Assembly: GCA_016709865.1 (NCBI GenBank)
Contig: JADJLX010000002.1
Coordinates: forward strand, 434,001-498,000
Direction: 5' to 3'
Length of the DNA: 64,000 nucleotides
Origin: Bacteroidales bacterium
GTDB taxonomy: Bacteria > Bacteroidota > Bacteroidia > Bacteroidales > VadinHA17
Shown here in pieces: positions 48,432 to 56,012 of this stretch; within the stretch, counting starts at the first letter, position 1; every line of letters starts with the position of its first letter. Below the pieces are notes generated by a model, which was not told the origin of the DNA, did not search any database, and saw only the letters and a list, made by a program, of their open reading frames with translations. The translations under genes were made by a program, and so were the position numbers.

Positions 48432-49682
48432 ATGGAAAGATATGTTGATCCGTCCGCTATTAAGGGTACAATTAAAGCACCTTCCTCAAAGAGCATGACA
48501 CAAAGGGCGATAGCAGCTGCCCTGCTTACGAACGGACAAAGCATAATCTATAATCCCTCATATTGCGACGATTCACTCGCGGCAATGAGCATAGCTGTGG
48601 GTCTGGGAGCGAGAGTTGTCCCAAAAGCCGATGAGCTTATTATTACCGGATCAGCCGTACTGAAGGAACACAAACTGAATTGCGGAGAATCGGGACTGGC
48701 AATGCGTATGTTCTCTCCTATTGCCGCTTTATACCCTGTAGAAATTACAATGGCTGGCGCAAATTCACTCAAAAAAAGACCTATGTCGATGATTGAGGAG
48801 GCTTTGGTCCAGCTGGGTGTTAAATGCACAAGTAACAACGGATTCCCTCCTCTTACTATTCATGGTCCGATTAAAGGAGGACGATGTGAAATAGACGGAT
48901 CGGTTAGCAGTCAGTTGCTTACAGGACTGCTGATGGCACTTCCGCTTGCAGTTAAAGATTCTGTTGTAAAAGTAAACAATCTGAAGAGCAAACCATATAT
49001 CGACATGACTATTCAGATTCTTAATTCTTTTGGCATCACAATTCATGTTGTTGATTATTCACTCTTCCAGATTCCCGGAGGACAAAAATATAAAACATGT
49101 AATTACACTGTTGAGGGAGACTGGAGCGGTGGAGCATTCCTTCTTGTTGCCGGAGCTATAAACGGAAATATTACAGTAAAAGGACTTAATTCAGACAGCA
49201 GACAGAGCGATATGGCTATACTTGAAGCCCTGAAACTGACTGGAGCGAATATGACCACAGAAGGTAATAATATCAGCGTCTCAAAATCAAAACTAAAAGC
49301 ATTTGAGTTTGATGCCACCGAATCACCCGATCTCTTCCCTCCGCTCGTTGCTCTTGCAGCATATTGCTCAGGAACTTCAACAATAAAAGGGGTATCGCGC
49401 CTGATACATAAAGAGAGCGACAGAGCTGCAACTCTTCAGACAGAATTCAGTAAGATGGGTATCAAGATTGGAATAAATGGTGATGTGATGTCTGTTACAG
49501 GCGGAAAACCACAGGGCGCACATGTTGAATCACACGATGATCATCGTATAGCAATGGCAGTTGCTGTTGCAGCTCTTGGAGCTGAAGGAAGGGTATTTAT
49601 AAGAGATTCTCAGTGTGTTGCGAAATCATATCCCGGCTTCTTTGATGACCTAAGGCATATGGGGGCTTTGGTACATGAATGA
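48432..49682 (+). CDS. aroA: 3-phosphoshikimate 1-carboxyvinyltransferase (EPSP synthase)
   Basis: 416 residues. It transfers enolpyruvate from PEP to shikimate-3-phosphate. KAPSSKSMTQRAIAAALL near residue 16, NCGESGLAMRMFSPIAAL near 81, GSVSSQLLTGLLMALPL near 155 and ESHDDHRIAMAVAVAALGAEG near 363 are the characteristic motifs. It ends the aromatic operon 17 bp after the DAHP synthase-mutase. The last codons run straight into a GAAGACGG repeat. Confidence 0.95.
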   Translation: MERYVDPSAIKGTIKAPSSKSMTQRAIAAALLTNGQSIIYNPSYCDDSLAAMSIAVGLGARVVPKADELIITGSAVLKEHKLNCGESGLAMRMFSPIAALYPVEITMAGANSLKKRPMSMIEEALVQLGVKCTSNNGFPPLTIHGPIKGGRCEIDGSVSSQLLTGLLMALPLAVKDSVVKVNNLKSKPYIDMTIQILNSFGITIHVVDYSLFQIPGGQKYKTCNYTVEGDWSGGAFLLVAGAINGNITVKGLNSDSRQSDMAILEALKLTGANMTTEGNNISVSKSKLKAFEFDATESPDLFPPLVALAAYCSGTSTIKGVSRLIHKESDRAATLQTEFSKMGIKIGINGDVMSVTGGKPQGAHVESHDDHRIAMAVAVAALGAEGRVFIRDSQCVAKSYPGFFDDLRHMGALVHE

Positions 49683-49728
49683 GAAGACGGGAGACGGAAG
49701 ACCGGAGACCGAAGACCGAAGACGGAAG
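49680..49728. repeat. Period-8 GAAGACGG-type repeat at the aroA stop
   Basis: GAGAAGACGGGAGACGGAAG and further 8-bp units (ACCGGAGACCGAAG, ACCGAAGACGGAAG) start at the TGA of aroA, the same relation as the copy at 46268. Both genes end in ATGAATGA just where the repeat begins. Confidence 0.65.
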
Positions 49729-49833
49729 TTATAATAAGGGCAGTTTTTGCTTCCGGATTCTTGTAAAAACATCTGAATACTAAGTAAAATTTAAAATAAA
49801 AGTGAATTTGTGTTGATATTTTAAAATTTTAAT

Positions 49834-49841
49834 TATTTTTG
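49834..49841 (+). promoter_or_regulatory. Bacteroidetes-type promoter of the trpB transcript
   Basis: TATTTTTG fits the -7 consensus, with TTG at 49813-49815 spaced 18 bp upstream. The predicted RNA starts near 49848, exactly where the 5' stem of the leader RNA begins. Confidence 0.6.
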
Positions 49842-49849
49842 TCGCGATG

Positions 49850-49957
49850 AACCGAGCCAAGACTTGTCGAGGCGAGTTCCATAATACCTTTAAAATCGAT
49901 TGTTTTATTATGAAAACAACAATGTTATATAGTTGGTCTTGGCGCAGCTCTTCGGTT
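49850..49957 (+). ncRNA. 5' structured trp leader RNA
   Basis: AACCGA (49850-49855) pairs with TCGGTT (49952-49957), and the adjacent GCCAAGAC (49856-49863) pairs with GTCTTGGC (49936-49943), leaving GCAGCTCT as a one-sided bulge. This 14-bp structure contains both Trp codons of the leader ORF in its 3' side, so ribosome position on the Trp codons controls it. Conserved trp leader motifs have been described in Bacteroidetes from comparative genomics; whether this is that motif needs a covariance search. Confidence 0.65.
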
Positions 49958-49984
49958 AAAGCTGTGAGACACGCCATTATATAA
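49910..49984 (+). CDS. Trp leader peptide upstream of trpB (attenuator ORF)
   Basis: A 24-codon ORF from ATG to TAA starts MKTTMLYSWSWRSSSVKAV. The two Trp codons at 49934-49936 and 49940-49942 form the W-S-W control site. It is followed 26 nt later by a strong terminator and then by trpB. As in enterobacterial trpL, stalling at Trp codons would prevent terminator formation. The leader is too short for standard gene calling. Confidence 0.88.
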   Translation: MKTTMLYSWSWRSSSVKAVRHAII

Positions 49985-50010
49985 TACTAACAAGATATTT
50001 ATTTATATAG

Positions 50011-50039
50011 GCACACTGTTCACAGTGTGCTTTTTTTTT
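50011..50039 (+). terminator. Intrinsic terminator of the trp attenuator
   Basis: GCACACTG (50011-50018), loop TTCA, CAGTGTGC (50023-50030): a perfect 8-bp stem followed by nine T. CTGTGA in the leader ORF (49962-49967) can pair with TCACAG (50020-50025), a candidate antiterminator. Confidence 0.88.
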
Positions 50040-50075
50040 GTGAAAAATTTAAACCAAACTATAAAATCAAAAAAA

Positions 50076-51437
50076 ATGGAAAAGATCAGAAAGATTATTT
50101 TAAGTGAGAATGAAATGCCAAGACAATGGTATAACCTCCTGGCAGATATGCCAAACAAACCTATGCCTCCCCTGCATCCCGGAACAAAGCAGCCTATTGG
50201 TCCTGAAGATCTTGCGGCTGTGTTCCCGATGGAACTTATTAAACAGGAGGTTTCCACAGAAAGATATATTGATATACCTGATGAGGTACTTGACCTTTAC
50301 AGAACATATCGTCCATCACCCCTTTTCAGAGCCCGGAACCTGGAAAAAGCACTGGGAACAAAAAGTAAGATCTACTACAAATATGAAGGCGGAAACTATT
50401 CCGGATCGCACAAGGCCAATACAGCCATTCCACAGGCTTACTATAATAAACAGGAAGGTGTAAGAAGAATAACAACCGAGACTGGTGCCGGACAATGGGG
50501 ATCTGCTATGAGTTTTGCATGTAACTACTTCGGACTTGAGTTACTGGTCTTTATGGTAAGGGTAAGCTATGATAACAAACCTGGACGTAAGCTTCTTATG
50601 AACACCTATAATGCAAAAGTACTCGCTTCACCCAGTACAATGACTGTTTTCGGCAGGAAAGTTCTCGAACTGGATCCTGATTCTCCGGGCAGTCTGGGTA
50701 TTGCTATCTCTGAGGCAATGGAAGTCGCATCACAAGACCCATATACAAAGTACTCCCTGGGCAGTGTGCTGAACCACGTTAGTCTGCATCAGACCATTAT
50801 CGGACAGGAAGCACTGATCCAAATGGAAAAGGCCGGTGATTACCCTGATGTTGTAATAGGCTGCTTTGGCGGCGGATCAAACTTCTCAGGAATCGCATTT
50901 CCTTTCCTTCGCGAAAAACTTCTTAACAAGAAGGATATTAGGCTGGTGGCGGTTGAACCTGCATCCTGTCCGAAACTGACAAAAGGCAAATTCATGTATG
51001 ATTTTGGCGATTCAGCCGGGATGACTCCACTCCTTCCGATGTTCACCCTTGGGCATAATTATATTCCTGAGAAAATTCATGCAGGCGGACTTCGTTACCA
51101 TGGTGCCGGTGTGATTGTGAGTCAGTTGCTCAAAGACGGACTTATTGAGGCAAAAGCAAAACTGCAGAGGGAGTGCTTTGAGGCAGGTGTTCTTTTCGCA
51201 AGAAACGAAGGAATACTTCCTGCTCCTGAATCAACTTATGCTATTGCAGGTGCCCTTGATGAAGCAAGAAGAGCCGATCTGGAAGGAGTTCCAAAGACAA
51301 TCCTCTTCAACCTGAGCGGTCACGGTCATTTTGATATTTCAGCTTACGAGAAGTATTTCGAGAACAATCTGCCCGATCACTCACTGTCAGATGCTGAAAT
51401 TGAGGATGCTATTTCAAAAATAAATATTACAGTCTAA
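50076..51437 (+). CDS. trpB: Tryptophan synthase beta chain, TrpB2 type
   Basis: 453 residues from the ATG at 50076; a frame opening at 50025 starts within the attenuator terminator and is rejected. It makes tryptophan from indole and serine. The PLP lysine is Lys113 in SGSHKANTAIPQ; GCFGGGSNFSGIAFPF near residue 266 binds the PLP phosphate. Its length, the long N-terminus (PMPPLHPGTKQPIGPEDLAAVF) and the divergence from classical TrpB place it in the TrpB2 subfamily. No trpA or other trp gene is adjacent, so it may scavenge free indole or serve as an extra synthase. The trp attenuator in front shows it is tryptophan-regulated. Confidence 0.9.
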   Translation: MEKIRKIILSENEMPRQWYNLLADMPNKPMPPLHPGTKQPIGPEDLAAVFPMELIKQEVSTERYIDIPDEVLDLYRTYRPSPLFRARNLEKALGTKSKIYYKYEGGNYSGSHKANTAIPQAYYNKQEGVRRITTETGAGQWGSAMSFACNYFGLELLVFMVRVSYDNKPGRKLLMNTYNAKVLASPSTMTVFGRKVLELDPDSPGSLGIAISEAMEVASQDPYTKYSLGSVLNHVSLHQTIIGQEALIQMEKAGDYPDVVIGCFGGGSNFSGIAFPFLREKLLNKKDIRLVAVEPASCPKLTKGKFMYDFGDSAGMTPLLPMFTLGHNYIPEKIHAGGLRYHGAGVIVSQLLKDGLIEAKAKLQRECFEAGVLFARNEGILPAPESTYAIAGALDEARRADLEGVPKTILFNLSGHGHFDISAYEKYFENNLPDHSLSDAEIEDAISKINITV

Positions 51438-51440
51438 TGG

Positions 51441-51562
51441 AACTCTGTGTAACTCTGTGTCAGCCTTAGCTTGCCTAAGGCCTCTGTGCAACTCTGTGTA
51501 AGTTCTTAAAGAATTATTACACAGAGATTCACAGAGAAGACACAGAGAGCCACAGAGAAAAA
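51441..51562. repeat. CTCTGTGTAAC/CACAGAG repeat, copy 4
   Basis: Two CTCTGTG pairs, an inserted hairpin (GCCTTAGCTTGCCTAAGGC), two further CTCTGTG units, centre TTCTTAAAGAA, then CACAGAG units. It fills the whole space between the convergent trpB and NIPSNAP genes and ends exactly at the NIPSNAP stop. Confidence 0.75.
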
Positions 51563-52354
51563 CTAAAAATCGGAATAATCTGTTGGATGAAGCAGATATG
51601 CTCTGGTTTTTGAAGTTGTGTTCTTATACTCCTCCATTCCTGAAATTCTCTTCCAGTCGGGATGAGCCCTGAATTTTGCCCAGCACTCATCATGTGTTTG
51701 CATATTCGCATATGTGGTCATATAGATGAGTCGCGGCATCTGGCTTCCCATAATAACCTTTGCATAAAATGCGGCATTGGCACCAATAGCTTCGAAAATT
51801 CCGATCTCACCTCCTGTATTGAACATCTCAATTTTCTTTTCAGCCTTGGCTTCTGTTGCACTTTCGTAACTGCGATATTCATAAATCCTTTCTGACATTT
51901 TTGTGTCAAATTTAGGAGCCCTGAATTCAGGCATGTGAGTAAAGGCTTTTGCAAGGATACTCTCATATCTTACATAAGGTGGATTGTTGTAAGGAGCATC
52001 AAGAAATGCCTTTCCTGCTGCAGCATAAACTGCATCTTTTGCAAGCTTTTCAGCCAGCTGGCCGTACTGCTCAAGTGTTTTATAAGGAATGAATACATAA
52101 ACCATTTTTCCAAAAGCTGTATCTGCCTCAACCGGTTTAAAAACACCTACATTGGCAATACCGGCACGATGAAGAGCAGGGATATATGCATCCTTAAGAT
52201 ATGCATCCATCATAGCCTCCTGTGCAGGACCGCTAATACGGTAAAGCTTAACTTCATAGTATTGCTGTTTGGGAGCTGAAAAACTGCTTAATGTAAGAGC
52301 AAGGTACAGCATTAATGCAGTTAAAGTTTTGAAGATTGGGTTTGAGTTTTTCAT
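51563..52354 (-). CDS. NIPSNAP family protein, secreted
   Basis: 263 residues from the ATG at 52354, chosen because it begins a signal peptide (MKNSNPIFKTLTALMLYLAL); a start 42 bases upstream would precede it with unlikely residues. Two ferredoxin-like NIPSNAP/DABB-type halves are visible: YYEVKLYRISGPAQEAMMDAYLKDAYIPALHRAG near residue 35 and ERIYEYRSYESATEAKAEKKIEMF near 155. Biochemical function of bacterial members is unknown. It is 25 bp downstream of the PmoA-like gene and probably shares its transcript. Confidence 0.85.
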   Translation of the reverse strand: MKNSNPIFKTLTALMLYLALTLSSFSAPKQQYYEVKLYRISGPAQEAMMDAYLKDAYIPALHRAGIANVGVFKPVEADTAFGKMVYVFIPYKTLEQYGQLAEKLAKDAVYAAAGKAFLDAPYNNPPYVRYESILAKAFTHMPEFRAPKFDTKMSERIYEYRSYESATEAKAEKKIEMFNTGGEIGIFEAIGANAAFYAKVIMGSQMPRLIYMTTYANMQTHDECWAKFRAHPDWKRISGMEEYKNTTSKTRAYLLHPTDYSDF

Positions 52355-52379
52355 AGGTAATATATTTAATATTAAATAG

Positions 52380-53447
52380 TTAATATGCCTTCGCAAAATC
52401 AGCTGCTACTTTACCAGCCTGATCTGAGGTTATTTCAGAACCTGACTGTACAAAGAACCTGTGACGAAGAGTCATTGATTCTCCTTTCTCAAGTTTATAA
52501 ACAACTTTCTCCTGCTTCGGATCGTATGAGTTTTGTCCGAGGTTATTTACAGAGAAGAGTCCATAACCTCTTGCATGAGCATAGGCAGGATAACCCGGAT
52601 TCTTAGGATTGTCGAAGATCCCGAAAGAAACTGTTACATTATCTTTCACACCTGTGAGTACTACCCATGAATTCCTTGTTCCCCATACTGCATCACCCTT
52701 AAGTCCGCTGCTTGAGGTGTACATACCTGTAACTCCTGTATTATCAGTAGCTTTGACAGTTGTCGGATTGCCCTTCTCATCTGTGAAGATCAGTGATTCC
52801 TTTGAAGGCATTTCAAAAGCGCGGTCTACCCTGATCGCAAACATCCCTTCTTTGTTATCTGTAATTGTAACAAGTCCGTTGGCTGCAGTCAGAACTGAGA
52901 TATGATCAACAGTCCTGCTATTCTTATCACCCGTAAAAATATAAGTCGTCTTTTCAACAAGAAGGGTATTTCCTTTATTATCATCCCAGTTAGAAACTAC
53001 CTCAAGTATACCTTGCTTTCCGCTCTCCGCTTTTGTAACGCTCTGAACCTTAATATGTCCATAGGTATCCTTCTTATCAGCAGCAATTGCCGATGAGTTA
53101 TTCCAGAAATCGAGTCCGTTTACATTTCCATGATTGAACCAGAGTCCGATATGGTGAGGATGATCAACTCTTTCACCCTTTCTTGCTTCCAGAGGGAAAC
53201 CTCTTGTTATAACAGCACCATTCGGAGCATATATCGGAGAAAGGAAAGGTTTCTCAAGATTTTCAGGATACTGATAGGAGGTAAACAACTTCCCGTCAAC
53301 CATCACATCAACTTTACGTTTGGCATCATCTCTTTCCAGCTTCACCTTAGCTGACTGGGCCATTAACTGAGATGTTGACATAAAAAGTGTCGCTGCAAGA
53401 ATCGCTGCGAAGATCTTTTTAAAGAATGAATCATAGTTTCTTTTCAT
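52380..53447 (-). CDS. PmoA-like (DUF6807) secreted protein
   Basis: 355 residues from the ATG at 53447; a signal peptide follows (FAAILAATLFMSTSQLMAQ). Beta-sandwich protein with the family motif GERVDHPHHIGLWFNHGNVNGLDFWN near residue 95, also RGYGLFSVNNLGQNSYDP and ESMTLRHRFFVQSG. Such proteins are annotated PmoA family but have no shown link to methane monooxygenase; they often occur in sugar catabolic clusters. A variant of the candidate LacI-type operator lies 45 bp upstream (53492-53506). Confidence 0.8.
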   Translation of the reverse strand: MKRNYDSFFKKIFAAILAATLFMSTSQLMAQSAKVKLERDDAKRKVDVMVDGKLFTSYQYPENLEKPFLSPIYAPNGAVITRGFPLEARKGERVDHPHHIGLWFNHGNVNGLDFWNNSSAIAADKKDTYGHIKVQSVTKAESGKQGILEVVSNWDDNKGNTLLVEKTTYIFTGDKNSRTVDHISVLTAANGLVTITDNKEGMFAIRVDRAFEMPSKESLIFTDEKGNPTTVKATDNTGVTGMYTSSSGLKGDAVWGTRNSWVVLTGVKDNVTVSFGIFDNPKNPGYPAYAHARGYGLFSVNNLGQNSYDPKQEKVVYKLEKGESMTLRHRFFVQSGSEITSDQAGKVAADFAKAY

Positions 53448-53491
53448 ATTTAAGTATTTAAGGAGTTGTCTCATGTAAATTTAATTCTAAA

Positions 53492-53506
53492 TCGTTAACG
53501 TACACA
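53492..53506. promoter_or_regulatory. Candidate operator, variant copy
   Basis: On the minus strand it reads TGTGTACGTTAACGA, sharing GTGTAxGTTAACG with the two copies before the susC at 9280-12576. The centre ACGT with flanking GTGT/TAAC is nearly palindromic. It is 45 bp upstream of the PmoA-like start. Confidence 0.35.
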
Positions 53507-53633
53507 TTTAACCGTGAAGTTTTTTCATAATTGAGAGTTTTTAACAGTTTTTAACATAATCCTATTTACAGTCTAACTCCTTTTAATCTCATAATTATTC
53601 ACCTTTTCATCCTCAGCGAGATTTAGTAAATGG

Positions 53634-53735
53634 TACTTTGTGTACCTTCGCGAAAACCTTCGTGCCCTTTGTGGTAAAAAAAATAACCTCAAAGGATCAC
53701 AAAGTACAACACTAAGGTCACAAAGGAATTCTTTA
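53634..53735. repeat. CTTTGTGxx/CACAAAG repeat upstream of the GH31 gene
   Basis: The left half (CTTTGTGTACCTTCGCGAAA then CCTTCGTGCCCTTTGTGG) faces the right half (AAGGATCACAAAGTACAACA and further CACAAAG words). This is a sibling family of the CTCTGTG repeat, with similar length and layout, and fills the gap just before the GH31 start. Confidence 0.6.
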
Positions 53736-53747
53736 AGAAATAACATT

Positions 53748-55907
53748 ATGAATATGAGAACCTTATATATCAAGATCTTCCTGGCTCTAATTCTGTTTAG
53801 TCTTTCATTGAACCTTACTGCACAATCAAATTCCTGGACTGAAGTAGCACCCGGAGTATGGAAAACAGTGGTTGGCAAGCCTGATAAACTGGATCTGTTT
53901 AATTCAGCAGGCATTAAACCATCAGTGGAAGCTCTGGCAAAAATGGTTCAATCACAATTTCCGCTTGCTGAAAATAATATTGTAACAAATGTTACAAATG
54001 GGCAAACATACCTGAGGTTTCCCCTCGAAAAAAACGAACAGATCTTCGGCTTTGGACTAAATTTCAAGACAGTACATCAGCGCGGTAAAATACTCCAGTT
54101 GCATGTTGATCATTACGGAGGAACAGATAATGGGCGCACGCACGCACCGGTTCCTTTTTATGTTTCCGACAGGGGATATGGAGTATTCGTGAATAGTTCC
54201 AGGTATTTGACTGTATATGCCGGTACCGGTGTAAGGAAAGATAGCCCTGATGCACCTGAACCGCGCGACCGGAACACAGATAAAAAATGGAGTTCACAAC
54301 CATATTCTGATGCAGTAGAGATCGTTGTGCCAACAACAGGTGTTGAAATCTACATCTTTGCCGGACCTACTGCTCTGGATGCAGTACGCAGATATAATCT
54401 ATATTCAGGCGGAGGTTGTCTGCCTCCGAGATGGGGACTCGGATTCACTCAGCGGGTTCCAACTCTTTATACATCAAAACAGGTAGAAGAAGAGGCAAAG
54501 TTATTCTCGGAAAAAGGATTTCCACTCGATTATATCGGTCTTGAACCAGGCTGGCAGAGCAAATCCTATCCATGTACTTTCGAATGGGATAAAACAAGGT
54601 ATCCCGATCCTCCGGCTTTCATTAAAACGATGAAGGAGATGGGTATCAGGTTAAACCTGTGGACCAATCCTTATGTCTCACCCGAATCGCCAATGTACAG
54701 TAAAATATTACCTTTTACCGGCACTCACACCGTATGGGGAGGTGTTGTGGCAGACCTTACAATTCCTGAAGCCAGGAAAATCATGATTGACCAGATTGAT
54801 TATGACCAGGTAACACCGGGTGTCAGCGGGTATAAAATAGATGAAAGCGATGGATACGACAGATGGCTATGGCCCGATGTGGCAATATTTCCATCTGGAA
54901 ACAGTGCTGAACATCTGCGCCAGACCTATGGATTGCTGCTACAGAAAATGACAACAGATCTGTATCATGAAAAGAATATAAGGACATTCGGATTAACCAG
55001 GTCATCAAACGGCGGAGGATCATCCTTCCCGTATGTTATCTACAACGATTATTACAGTCATGAAGACTTCATTACCGCTCTGATTAACAGCGGATTCAGC
55101 GGCGTACTATGGACACCAGAGGTACGTGGGTCGAAAACCAGCGAGGAGTGGCTGAGAAGGATGCAGACTGTCATCTTCTCTCCCATGGCAATGATCAATG
55201 CCTGGTCGAGCGGTACAAAACCATGGTCTTTTCCTGATGTTGAAAAGGAGGTAAAAGAGTATGCTCTTTTGAGGATGCAGCTTATGCCATACCTGTACAG
55301 TGAATTTGCCAAATATCATTTTGAAGGTACTCCCCCATTTCGCGGTATGAGTCTGGAACCGGGGTTTGATGCCGGGGCTAAAATGGAACTGAGAAATGAA
55401 AATCTTAATGATAATCCCTATGCAGAGGCTGTTCTTAAGGAGATCCGCGACCAGTATATGACCGGTGAATACCTGCTTGTTGCTCCTCTCTTTACCGGAC
55501 AGACATCAAGGAAAGTAGTCCTTCCAAAGGGAAAATGGTACGATTTTTATACAGGAGAATTTGCCGGAGATGGTGAAGTAATAACCGTTTCGCCCGGGAT
55601 GGAAAGGATTCCGGTTTATGTGAAGGATGGGGGCATAATCCCGATGACGAAGGCTGTTCTGCATGCTCCTGCTGCAGGGGAAAAATACGATCTGGAAATC
55701 AGGTATTACGGAACAATGCCGGGCCGATATATGCTATATGATGATGACGGAGAAACATACGACTATGAAAAAGGAATCTACTCATGGCGTGAGATAAAAG
55801 TTACCCCCGACAAAAAAGGAAAACCGTTCGGAACAATTTCAAAACCTGAAAAAGGAAAACCGGATAATGTCGGCTTCGTTATGTGGAAGTATATGACTAT
55901 AAAATAA
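53748..55907 (+). CDS. GH31 family glycosidase, secreted
   Basis: 719 residues from the ATG at 53748, where a signal peptide begins (MNMRTLYIKIFLALILFSL); the longer frame from 53640 is repeat-derived. The N-terminal sandwich (QIFGFGLNFKTVHQRG) and a (beta/alpha)8 barrel (LPPRWGLGFTQRVPTLYTSKQ, LNLWTNPYVSPESPMY) are present. The expected nucleophile aspartate is in YKIDESDGYDRW near residue 363, and FSGVLWTPEVRG and PFRGMSLEPG follow, then the C-terminal beta domains. Substrate is likely an alpha-glycoside (xylose, glucose or galactose), not determinable here. Confidence 0.88.
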   Translation: MNMRTLYIKIFLALILFSLSLNLTAQSNSWTEVAPGVWKTVVGKPDKLDLFNSAGIKPSVEALAKMVQSQFPLAENNIVTNVTNGQTYLRFPLEKNEQIFGFGLNFKTVHQRGKILQLHVDHYGGTDNGRTHAPVPFYVSDRGYGVFVNSSRYLTVYAGTGVRKDSPDAPEPRDRNTDKKWSSQPYSDAVEIVVPTTGVEIYIFAGPTALDAVRRYNLYSGGGCLPPRWGLGFTQRVPTLYTSKQVEEEAKLFSEKGFPLDYIGLEPGWQSKSYPCTFEWDKTRYPDPPAFIKTMKEMGIRLNLWTNPYVSPESPMYSKILPFTGTHTVWGGVVADLTIPEARKIMIDQIDYDQVTPGVSGYKIDESDGYDRWLWPDVAIFPSGNSAEHLRQTYGLLLQKMTTDLYHEKNIRTFGLTRSSNGGGSSFPYVIYNDYYSHEDFITALINSGFSGVLWTPEVRGSKTSEEWLRRMQTVIFSPMAMINAWSSGTKPWSFPDVEKEVKEYALLRMQLMPYLYSEFAKYHFEGTPPFRGMSLEPGFDAGAKMELRNENLNDNPYAEAVLKEIRDQYMTGEYLLVAPLFTGQTSRKVVLPKGKWYDFYTGEFAGDGEVITVSPGMERIPVYVKDGGIIPMTKAVLHAPAAGEKYDLEIRYYGTMPGRYMLYDDDGETYDYEKGIYSWREIKVTPDKKGKPFGTISKPEKGKPDNVGFVMWKYMTIK

Positions 55908-55917
55908 TTGAAAAGCT

Positions 55918-56012
55918 AAACACGGAGACACGAAGAACACGAAGATACACAGAGGACTATCAATAAACATCTCTGTGTACCTCAGTGCCCTCCGTGTCTC
56001 TGTGGTAAAAAA
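55918..56012. repeat. CACGGAGACAC/GTGTCTCTGTGG repeat between convergent genes
   Basis: ACACGGAGACACGAAGAACA and ATACACAGAG face ATCTCTGTGTACCTCAGTGC and TCCGTGTCTCTGTGG across a short AT-rich loop. It occupies the gap between the ends of the GH31 and phosphotriesterase-like genes and touches the latter's stop; a bidirectional terminator role is possible. Confidence 0.65.

Noticed and set aside
50025..50075. Longer start for trpB
   Set aside because: This start is inside the attenuator terminator and U-tract and encodes low-complexity Phe/Lys residues.
52380..53447. Methane monooxygenase subunit (PmoA)
   Set aside because: The family name is historical; the protein is a soluble secreted beta-sandwich without membrane helices or PmoB/PmoC partners.
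53640..53747. Longer start for the GH31 gene
   Set aside because: The extension is encoded by an intergenic repeat and would hide the signal peptide that starts at 53748.
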